This document shows positions 1-4,383 of a stretch of 5,328 nucleotides of DNA, piece by piece. The DNA lies in the NCBI GenBank assembly GCA_003525045.1, contig DQGF01000315.1, positions 5,214 through 10,541 of the forward strand, in the 5' to 3' direction. This DNA is from Pseudomonas sp. Its GTDB lineage: Bacteria > Pseudomonadota > Gammaproteobacteria > Pseudomonadales > Pseudomonadaceae. The position numbers were made by a program, and so were the translations under genes. Positions within the stretch are counted from its first letter, which is position 1. Every line of letters starts with the position of its first letter. Below the pieces are notes generated by a model that worked only from the letters and a program-made list of their open reading frames with translations, searched no databases and had not been told where the DNA came from.

Positions 1-4
1 ATTA

Positions 5-31
5 CCTGTGGGAGCGGGCTTGCCCGCGATG
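5..31. repeat. Pseudomonas REP element (single hairpin)
   Basis: The sequence reads CTGTGGGAGCGGGCTTGCCC and continues CGCGATGG. It contains a perfect inverted repeat, GCGGGC (14-19) and GCCCGC (22-27), around TT, preceded by the GTGGGAGC head typical of Pseudomonas repetitive extragenic palindromes. It lies immediately beyond the stop codon (36-38) of the minus-strand monooxygenase gene, a usual extragenic position. In the mRNA it would form a 3'-end hairpin that could stabilise the message or help termination, though no T-tract is visible inside the window. Recognition rests on remembered REP consensus sequences. Only one copy is seen, so any paired or inverted partner would lie to the left of the window. 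Confidence 0.85.
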
Positions 32-35
32 GCGT

Positions 36-1439
36 CTAGGCAGACACCACTTTCTTCTCCTGCTGCCGCAACGCCGCCAGGTCCCGATAACCACTCCCCG
101 GATGTATCTCCGGCAACCGCGGCCCTTCGCCGAACAACTTCTCGCGCAAGGTCCCCGGCGCATATTCGGTCTTGTACACCCCGCGCTTTTGCAACTCCGG
201 CACCAGCAACTCCACGGCATCGATAAAGGTTTCATGGGTCAGCGCATAGGCCAGGTTGAAGCCGTCTACATCGGTCTCCTCGACCCATTCCTGCAGCAGA
301 TCGGCAACGGTCTCGGGGCTGCCGACAAACAACGGACCAAACCCGCCGATGCCCACCCAGTCGGCCAGCTCATTGGGGGTCCAGACTTTGTTCGGATCCG
401 CCGTGGAGAACGCTTCCACTGCCGATTGAATGGCATTGGTGTGCACATGCTTGAGTGGTTCATCCGGCTTGAACTGGCTGAAATCGATCCCGGTCCAGCC
501 CGAAATCAATGCCATCGCCCCTTCGTAGCTGACCCAGGTTTTGTATTCCTCGAACTTGGCCTTGGCCTTGGCGTCGGTCTCGCCGAGGATCACCGTCTGC
601 AGGTTGAAGATCAGGATCTTCGACGGATCGCGCCCGGTCTCGGCGGCACGCCGGCGGATGTCGGCCACGGTTTTCTTCAGCAGCACTTTCGACGGCGCGG
701 CGACGAATACGCACTCGGCATGCTCCGCCGCAAACTGCTTGCCGCGGCTCGAAGCACCGGCCTGATACAGCACCGGGGTCCGTTGCGGCGAGGGCTCGCA
801 GAGGTGAATGCCTGGCACCTGGAAGTGTTTGCCGACGTGGCGGATCTCATGGATTTTGCTCGGGTCGCTGAAAATCCGCCGCTCGCGATCGCGCAGGATC
901 GCGCCCTCTTCCCAACTGCCTTCCCACAGCTTGTAGCAAACCTCCAGGTACTCTTCGGCGAAATCATAGCGAGCGTCGTGTTCGGTCTGGTTTTTCTGAC
1001 CGAGATTCTTCGCGCCGCTCTCAAGATACGAGGTGACGATGTTCCAGCCGGCGCGGCCCTTGGTCAGGTGATCGAGGGTCGACAGGCGGCGGGCGAACGG
1101 ATATGGATGTTCGAAAGACAAGGACGCGGTCAATCCGAAACCCAAATGTTCGGTGACCAGCGCCATCGGCGGAATCAGTTGCAGCGGGTCATTGACCGGC
1201 ACCTGCGTCGCCTGACGAATCGCCGCGTCACCGTTGCCGTTGTAGACGTCGTAGATGCCCAGCACATCGGCAATGAACAAACCGTCGAACTTGCCGCGCT
1301 CGAGGATTTTTGCCAGATCGGTCCAGTACTCCAGATCCTTGTACTGCCAGGAGCGGTCCCGCGGATGTGCCCACAACCCCGGCGACTGATGGCCGACGCA
1401 GTTCATGTCAAAAGCGTTGAGACGAATTTCACGGGCCAT
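36..1439 (-). CDS. FMN-dependent monooxygenase of the NtaA/SnaA/DszA/DmoA (LLM class) family
   Basis: This is a 467-residue bacterial-luciferase-fold (TIM barrel) enzyme expected to use FMNH2 and O2 to oxidise a small substrate, most plausibly an organosulfur compound, in the cytoplasm. Family blocks are visible: DRSWQYKDLEYWTDLAKILE (28-47), FDGLFIADVLG (51-61), VNDPL (82-86), SLSFEHPYPFARRLSTLDHL (106-125), GRAGWNIVTS (128-137), PVLYQAGASSRGKQFAAEHA (222-241) and FVGSPETVADLL (371-382) followed by DGFNL (392-396). The length is close to the 440-460 usual for DszA/NtaA/DmoA, so it appears complete. It differs from SfnG/SsuD, which are shorter and lack the long insertions. The ATG shares its A with the TGA of the upstream gene, and a strong TAAGGAGG lies 10 nt upstream, so translational coupling is likely. 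No flavin reductase is encoded here; one must be supplied from elsewhere (MsuE/SsuE type). The exact substrate is unknown, and desulfurisation is inferred from the neighbouring sfnB. Confidence 0.93.
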   Translation of the reverse strand: MAREIRLNAFDMNCVGHQSPGLWAHPRDRSWQYKDLEYWTDLAKILERGKFDGLFIADVLGIYDVYNGNGDAAIRQATQVPVNDPLQLIPPMALVTEHLGFGLTASLSFEHPYPFARRLSTLDHLTKGRAGWNIVTSYLESGAKNLGQKNQTEHDARYDFAEEYLEVCYKLWEGSWEEGAILRDRERRIFSDPSKIHEIRHVGKHFQVPGIHLCEPSPQRTPVLYQAGASSRGKQFAAEHAECVFVAAPSKVLLKKTVADIRRRAAETGRDPSKILIFNLQTVILGETDAKAKAKFEEYKTWVSYEGAMALISGWTGIDFSQFKPDEPLKHVHTNAIQSAVEAFSTADPNKVWTPNELADWVGIGGFGPLFVGSPETVADLLQEWVEETDVDGFNLAYALTHETFIDAVELLVPELQKRGVYKTEYAPGTLREKLFGEGPRLPEIHPGSGYRDLAALRQQEKKVVSA

Positions 1440-1888
1440 CAGACAGCACCCTCCTTAGGTGTGGGAAAACTTGGGGGATGGATGCCGTTGAGGCGGAAGT
1501 TGCCGATGAGGTGGAGTTTCCAGCGCAGCGGGTCATGCAGTGATCCGGGCAACGGGGTGCGTTGGCCGGTGAGTTCGAACTCGGCGTTGCTCACCGCATT
1601 CAAAGCGTCGGCGCTGGCCAGGTGCGACTCGGCGATGGCAACGCTGATTTCGGTATCGTCTGCATCGCCATTTAGAAAGTCCTCGGCGCGTTCGAGCAGC
1701 GCGGCGGCGACTTCGACGCGGATCTGCAAATCGCCGAAGCGGCTGATGACGTACGGATCATCCGTGGCCCGGGTCTGCTGACGGACGAAACGCAGGATCG
1801 CATCGAGCAGGCTGCGAGCGTTATGCAGATCATGTTGAGGCTTGGCCAGGGGTTGCCCGGCAACTATCGGTTGGGTCAAGGCGTTCAT
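1439..1888 (-). CDS. Stand-alone C-terminal domain of the SfnB/DszC-type acyl-CoA dehydrogenase fold
   Basis: This 149-residue protein has no N-terminal or beta-domain of an acyl-CoA dehydrogenase. It is clearly homologous to the C-terminal helical part of the SfnB encoded just upstream, from about SfnB residue 255 to 392. Shared blocks are FGDLQIRV (51-58) against IGDLEWRV, FELTGQR (104-110) against FELAGTR, and a strongly conserved end, LHDP-x-RWK-x-HLIGN-x2-LNG (117-135). Between the last two blocks SfnB has 19 residues including RHWRNARTHT; here there are six, a net loss of 13 residues. It cannot carry a full flavin site alone, so it may be a subunit or regulatory partner of SfnB or of the monooxygenase. 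That role is inference. The gene begins 10 nt after the sfnB stop, with GAGGAG overlapping that stop, and its own TGA overlaps the next ATG. Its only sulfur residue is Met1. Automatic pipelines would probably label it acyl-CoA dehydrogenase, which overstates it. Confidence 0.85.
   Translation of the reverse strand: MNALTQPIVAGQPLAKPQHDLHNARSLLDAILRFVRQQTRATDDPYVISRFGDLQIRVEVAAALLERAEDFLNGDADDTEISVAIAESHLASADALNAVSNAEFELTGQRTPLPGSLHDPLRWKLHLIGNFRLNGIHPPSFPTPKEGAV
1450..1457 (-). promoter_or_regulatory. Strong Shine-Dalgarno of the monooxygenase gene
   Basis: The minus strand reads TAAGGAGG here, a near-complete anti-16S match, 10 nt before the ATG at 1439. It lies inside the last codons (Lys-Glu-Gly) of the upstream small gene. 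With the TGATG stop/start overlap, it supports the chosen start and suggests coupled translation with high yield of the enzyme. Confidence 0.8.
1484..1540 (-). repeat. Direct repeat copy A (3' part of the small ACAD-domain gene)
   Basis: This 57-bp stretch matches 1929-1985 in the same orientation without gaps and with 9 mismatches by hand count, roughly 84 percent identity. It encodes the conserved LHDP-to-NGI end of the small protein, and its partner encodes the equivalent end of SfnB. It is a coding repeat reflecting common descent of the two genes, not a mobile sequence. Confidence 0.75.
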
Positions 1889-1894
1889 GGTGGG

Positions 1895-1900
1895 CTCCTC
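1895..1900 (-). promoter_or_regulatory. Shine-Dalgarno of the small ACAD-domain gene
   Basis: The minus strand reads GAGGAG here, overlapping the TGA stop of sfnB (1901-1899), and the ATG at 1888 follows after a 6-nt spacer. This confirms the start of the small gene and its co-transcription with sfnB. Confidence 0.75.
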
Positions 1901-3095
1901 AGTTCCAGGCGTGGCGCGCGGGCTTCACGCCGTTGAGCAGGTAGTTGCCGATCAGGTGGTATTTCCAGCGCGCCGGGTCGTGCAGGGTGTGGGTCCGGGC
2001 ATTACGCCAGTGGCGATCGAGGTTGTACTTGCCAAGCACCGAGCGGGTGCCGGCCAGTTCGAAGAGTTTGCTGCTGGCGAGCAATGCGATCTCGGCGGAC
2101 AGCACCTTGGCTTGCGCCACCACCACAGAGGCGCGAGCCACGGTGTCTTCATTGGCATTGAGCAACGCCGCATCGATGGCAAGGCCGGCTTTTTTCAGGA
2201 TGGCTTCGGTGCCGTGGACCCGCCATTCGAGGTCGCCAATCGCCGCGATGCTGAACGGGTCCTGCCAACCGTGATCCTGCCCACTGTCAATCCAGGGCCG
2301 GGCTTCGCGGGCGTAGCGCTTGGTTTCTTCCAAGGCACCGACCGCGATACCGGTGTCCACCGCAGCCTGGATGATTTGCGAGATCGGGCCGTCGGCGGTG
2401 GGTTCATCGAAGGCTTTGTGGGCCGGGATCACTGCGCTGAGCGGGACTTTCACGGCGTTGAGGGTAACTGCGCCGCTGGCCGTGGTGCGCTGGCCGAAAC
2501 CGTCCCAGCTGTCGATCACGGTCAAACCGGGATTGTCGCGCTCGATAAAGGCGATGAAGGCCTGGTTCTGCTCGTTGACCGCCACCGCCGGCACGATGTG
2601 CGCAAACAACGCGCCGGTGCAGTAGAACTTCTCACCATCGATTTGCGCGGTGTCCTCGTCGAAGCGAATGCGGGTTTCGAAGGCCCCGGCGTTTTTGCTT
2701 TTGGATTCAGAGAAGGCGTTGCCGAAGCGGTAACCCTGCAGGACTTTGCCGAAGTAGTAGCGCTTCTGCTCTTCGGTCGCAGTCTGCAGCAGGATGTCGA
2801 GCACGCCGAGATGGTTTTGCGGGATCTGGCCGAGGGACGAATCGGCAGCAGAAATGATCTTGATCACTTCGGCGACGGTCACATAGGAAACGCCGGCGCC
2901 ACCGTACTCCTTGGGAATGGTGATGCCCCAGAGGCCACTGGCGGAGAACTCGTCGAGCTCGGCGATCGGCAGACGTCGCTCGCGATCGCGCACGCCGGCT
3001 TCGACGGCAAAACGTGCGGCGAGCTTGTGGGCGACGGCGATCGCCTCGGCGTCCGAGCGAATCACATGGGCGCTGTTGATAGGTGAAGTTGTCAT
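1899..3095 (-). CDS. sfnB: SfnB-family sulfur acquisition oxidoreductase (acyl-CoA dehydrogenase fold)
   Basis: This 398-residue flavoprotein is of the acyl-CoA dehydrogenase superfamily, in the branch that includes SfnB and the sulfur monooxygenase DszC. The N-terminal helical domain holds SGLWGITIPKEYGGAGVSYV (53-72) and the Gln/Asn-rich IPQNHLGVLDIL (91-102). The middle beta-domain includes GNAFSESKSKNAGAFETRIR (125-144), DGEKFYCTGALFAH (153-166) and WDGFGQRTTASG (197-208). The C-terminal helical domain ends with NLDRHWRNARTHTLHDPARW (358-377), typical of DszC-like monooxygenases rather than true acyl-CoA dehydrogenases. Only two sulfur residues are present (Met1, Cys159), consistent with expression under sulfur limitation. 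It probably oxidises an organosulfur compound with reduced flavin and O2, but the reaction of SfnB is not firmly established. The ATG at 3095 has ACGGAG 7 nt upstream. It is first in a three-gene operon behind a sigma-54-like promoter. Confidence 0.92.
   Translation of the reverse strand: MTTSPINSAHVIRSDAEAIAVAHKLAARFAVEAGVRDRERRLPIAELDEFSASGLWGITIPKEYGGAGVSYVTVAEVIKIISAADSSLGQIPQNHLGVLDILLQTATEEQKRYYFGKVLQGYRFGNAFSESKSKNAGAFETRIRFDEDTAQIDGEKFYCTGALFAHIVPAVAVNEQNQAFIAFIERDNPGLTVIDSWDGFGQRTTASGAVTLNAVKVPLSAVIPAHKAFDEPTADGPISQIIQAAVDTGIAVGALEETKRYAREARPWIDSGQDHGWQDPFSIAAIGDLEWRVHGTEAILKKAGLAIDAALLNANEDTVARASVVVAQAKVLSAEIALLASSKLFELAGTRSVLGKYNLDRHWRNARTHTLHDPARWKYHLIGNYLLNGVKPARHAWN
1929..1985 (-). 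repeat. Direct repeat copy B (3' part of sfnB)
   Basis: This is the partner of the 57-bp repeat at 1484-1540, offset by 445 bp. It encodes the conserved C-terminal segment of SfnB. The shared nucleotide identity is high enough to notice by eye and supports duplication of the C-terminal domain. Confidence 0.75.
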
Positions 3096-3102
3096 GGGCC
3101 GA

Positions 3103-3108
3103 CTCCGT
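3103..3108 (-). promoter_or_regulatory. Shine-Dalgarno of sfnB
   Basis: The minus strand reads ACGGAG here, 7 nt before the ATG at 3095. It fixes the start of SfnB at MTTSPINS and leaves a leader of about 30 nt from the predicted sigma-54 start site near 3125. Confidence 0.65.
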
Positions 3109-3135
3109 GGTTCCGGGTGAATGCCCGATAACTGT

Positions 3136-3152
3136 TACAGAAGTCGTGCCAA
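3136..3152 (-). promoter_or_regulatory. Sigma-54 (RpoN) -24/-12 promoter candidate for the sfnB operon
   Basis: The minus strand reads TTGGCACGACTTCTGTA. The -24 part TTGGCACG is a perfect match to the RpoN consensus. The GG is followed by exactly 10 nt and then GT, where the consensus has GC, so the -12 part (CTGTA for TTGCA) is imperfect. The predicted start would be near 3125, giving a leader of about 30 nt to the sfnB ATG with a proper Shine-Dalgarno. In P. putida the sfn genes are activated by SfnR, a sigma-54 enhancer-binding protein, so this element fits known biology. The assignment remains a visual match. Confidence 0.65.
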
Positions 3153-3180
3153 CTAATAAAATTACTATTTATCAGACAGT

Positions 3181-3195
3181 TACGTGATTATCGTA
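3181..3195. promoter_or_regulatory. Dyad TACG-N7-CGTA, possible activator site
   Basis: A 4+4 inverted repeat with a 7-nt centre lies about 56-70 bp upstream of the predicted sigma-54 start site, in the AT-rich part of the intergenic region. It could be an upstream activator site for an SfnR-like protein, but it is close to the promoter for an enhancer and short enough to arise by chance. Confidence 0.25.
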
Positions 3196-3233
3196 GAAGC
3201 GACATCAAATGAAAAAACGCAAAATGTTCAATT

Positions 3234-3253
3234 GCTGTTGCCCCGCGAACAGC
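3234..3253 (-). terminator. Weak hairpin after the small beta-protein gene
   Basis: GCTGTT (3234-3239) and AACAGC (3248-3253) form a 6-bp stem around an 8-nt loop, 11 nt past the stop codon at 3264-3266. A run of six T on the minus strand (3211-3216) comes about 17 nt later rather than directly after the stem, so this is not a standard intrinsic terminator. It may partly insulate the sfnB promoter from readthrough. Confidence 0.3.
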
Positions 3254-3263
3254 CGGGTGACTT

Positions 3264-3605
3264 TCACAAGCGCGTCGACACGCCCAAATCGAGCATTTCG
3301 CTTGCATGGAATGGATCGTCGACCCAATAGCGAATCCGCATCCCCGCCCACAGACTGTGAATGAACGCGCCAGCAGGAATCAGGAATGAGGCGAGCCCGC
3401 CCTTGAGTGGAGTCGTGAATGTTTTGCGGGTATCGCCATCGGTGTATTCGAGGGTCACCTGGATGCCCGGATAGACGTCCCGGGTCAATGCAATATCGAC
3501 CCGGGCGCCGGCCACGACATCTTCGAGAAAGACAATATCGCCGCAGGCCACCGGAAGTACGGGTGCAGGAAAAAGTGCTGAGGCCTTTTTGTGATGAATA
3601 GGCAT
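3264..3605 (-). CDS. Small predicted beta-sandwich protein of unknown function
   Basis: The protein has 113 residues from the ATG at 3605, which has AGCGGA about 7 nt upstream. The same frame stays open to an ATG at 3638 and a GTG at 3650 (117 or more residues, up to 128), but those have no visible ribosome site. Beta-strand-like blocks are seen: SALFPAPVLPVACGDIVFLE (9-28), VAGARVDIAL, YPGIQVTLEYTDGD, FTTPLKGGLASFLIPAGAF and GMRIRYWVDD. The alternating hydrophobic pattern, the opening L-x-APxL and the IP-A-F-I segment before a closing strand recall the Ig-like modules repeated in large Pseudomonas surface proteins. This is a family resemblance only. There is no signal peptide or membrane segment, so it appears cytosolic. 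Codon choice in this frame looks coding, while the overlapping minus-strand frame gives an Arg/Ser/Gly-rich product. It stands alone between the sfn promoter and the XRE gene, and no function is assigned. Confidence 0.65.
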   Translation of the reverse strand: MPIHHKKASALFPAPVLPVACGDIVFLEDVVAGARVDIALTRDVYPGIQVTLEYTDGDTRKTFTTPLKGGLASFLIPAGAFIHSLWAGMRIRYWVDDPFHASEMLDLGVSTRL

Positions 3606-3721
3606 ATCTGAATCCGCTGTTGAGGAATGGGCCGCCATCTGCCGGCGCACTCATCATTGTCTGGATCCCGGGCCAATCGTCTACTGTAAGAAGTAACAGG
3701 TATAAACATGTTTGACTTCAC

Positions 3722-3736
3722 AAAATCGGCGCCGAT
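3722..3736 (-). terminator. Possible weak terminator of the XRE regulator gene
   Basis: The perfect palindrome ATCGGCGCCGAT (3725-3736) starts on the last base of the regulator's TGA and is followed on the minus strand by TTTTG. The stem would be only about 4 bp around GCGC, so termination may be inefficient. An alternative reading is a protein-binding palindrome upstream of the small beta-protein gene. Confidence 0.25.
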
Positions 3737-4311
3737 CAAATCACCACATTACGCACAAACCGCACGGCCACCAGCCCATCGTTGCGATAGGAATGCGGCT
3801 GGTTGCTGGCAAACATAAAGAACTCGCCGGCGGCGATTTGCTGCGGTTGATCGCGCAGCGTCAGGGTCAGGCAGCCTTCGAATACGTAGATCTGTTCGCT
3901 CCAGCCATCGGCATCCGGTTGCGACGGGTAAATTTCGCCCGGTTGCAGGCACCATTCCCATTGTTCCACCTCGCGGGTGGCGGTGGCTTTGGACAGTAAA
4001 ACGGCTTTGCTTCCAGGAATTTTCCCGGCCCAGGCCACTTCATTGATACGACTCGGGTCGCGGGCATCGGGGGCCTGGATCAGATCGCTGAAGGCGACGT
4101 CCAGCGCTTCGGCCACCCGGTCGAGGGTGGTCAGGCTGACATTCTTTTCACCCGCTTCAATCGCCACCAGCATCCGTCGGCTGACGCCGGACTTTTCGGC
4201 CAGTTCGGTCTGGCTCATGTCGGCGACATGGCGCAGGCGTCGAACGTTCTGGCTGACGTGTTGCAGGACCGAAGCCCGTTGCGTGGAATCTTTGTGCACT
4301 ATATTGCTCAC
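3736..4311 (-). CDS. XRE-family transcriptional regulator with C-terminal cupin domain
   Basis: This 191-residue DNA-binding regulator has an N-terminal XRE helix-turn-helix at about 19-78, with MSQTELAEKSGVSRRMLVAI (32-51) as the HTH core and the usual L-x2-LD-x-VAEALDV helix after it. A C-terminal cupin runs from about 115 to 190, with YVFEGCLTLTL (142-152) and AAGEFFMFASNQPHSYRN (160-177). The cupin probably senses a small ligand. Of the usual metal-binding residues only His173 in the second motif is evident; the first motif (DGWSEQIYVFEG) lacks the HxH pair. The architecture matches E. coli SutR/YdcN and PuuR-like regulators. The gene is divergent from the EamA transporter and probably controls it and itself. 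The start is a GTG with no clear ribosome site; a second GTG at 4299 (codon 5) has a GTGAG 7 nt upstream and is a credible alternative. The ligand is not known. Confidence 0.9.
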   Translation of the reverse strand: MSNIVHKDSTQRASVLQHVSQNVRRLRHVADMSQTELAEKSGVSRRMLVAIEAGEKNVSLTTLDRVAEALDVAFSDLIQAPDARDPSRINEVAWAGKIPGSKAVLLSKATATREVEQWEWCLQPGEIYPSQPDADGWSEQIYVFEGCLTLTLRDQPQQIAAGEFFMFASNQPHSYRNDGLVAVRFVRNVVI

Positions 4312-4324
4312 TCGGTGGTCTTGC

Positions 4325-4336
4325 GCAGTATACTGC
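4325..4336. promoter_or_regulatory. Perfect 12-bp palindrome with overlapping -10 elements between divergent genes
   Basis: GCAGTATACTGC is perfectly self-complementary and contains TATACT on the plus strand (4329-4334) and TATACT on the minus strand (4332-4327). It may therefore serve as the -10 region for both the transporter and the regulator genes. A repressor bound here would block both. Candidate -35 hexamers are poor (for example TTGCTC at 4304-4309 with a 19-bp spacer on the plus strand). The plus start site would be near 4341, about 43 nt before the transporter ATG. Confidence 0.5.
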
Positions 4337-4383
4337 CCAACTTCCGGCGCATTGTGCGTCCCCCTCCAGTAGCGCGCAAGGTT

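Noticed and set aside
102..1781. A long open frame of 559 codons on the plus strand across the monooxygenase and small genes.
   Set aside because: It is antisense to two genes with clear family motifs; its product has no recognisable domain, and long antisense frames are common in GC-rich DNA.
1439..1888. The small ACAD-domain gene as a pseudogene remnant of a second sfnB.
   Set aside because: It has its own strong ribosome site, an uninterrupted frame, conserved terminal motifs and stop/start coupling to the next gene, all pointing to a functional product.
1842..3086. A 414-codon open frame on the plus strand opposite sfnB.
   Set aside because: It is antisense to a clear SfnB gene and its Gly/Val/Asp/Arg-rich product has no known motif; it is a codon-bias shadow.
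3205..3657. A 150-codon minus-strand frame overlapping the small beta-protein gene in another frame.
   Set aside because: The product is Arg/Ser/Gly-rich without domain-like pattern, whereas the 3264-3605 frame gives a coherent beta-strand pattern and coding-like codon use.
3131..3699. Similar words ACTGTTACAGAAGT (3131-3144) and ACTGTAAGAAGT (3683-3694), the latter within CTGT-N8-ACAG, as a possible shared operator.
   Set aside because: The similarity needs a gap, is short, and the first copy overlaps the -12 region of the sigma-54 candidate; chance similarity is likely.
3660..3735. A sigma-70 promoter for the small beta-protein gene (TATACC at 3704-3699, TACAGT at 3688-3683 on the minus strand).
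   Set aside because: No -35 hexamer with acceptable spacing was found for either candidate.
4228..4383. N-terminal extension of the transporter by 52 codons.
   Set aside because: It would run antisense through the start of the regulator gene and across the probable promoter, and its sequence lacks membrane-protein character; the ATG at 4384 precedes the first helix at the usual distance.
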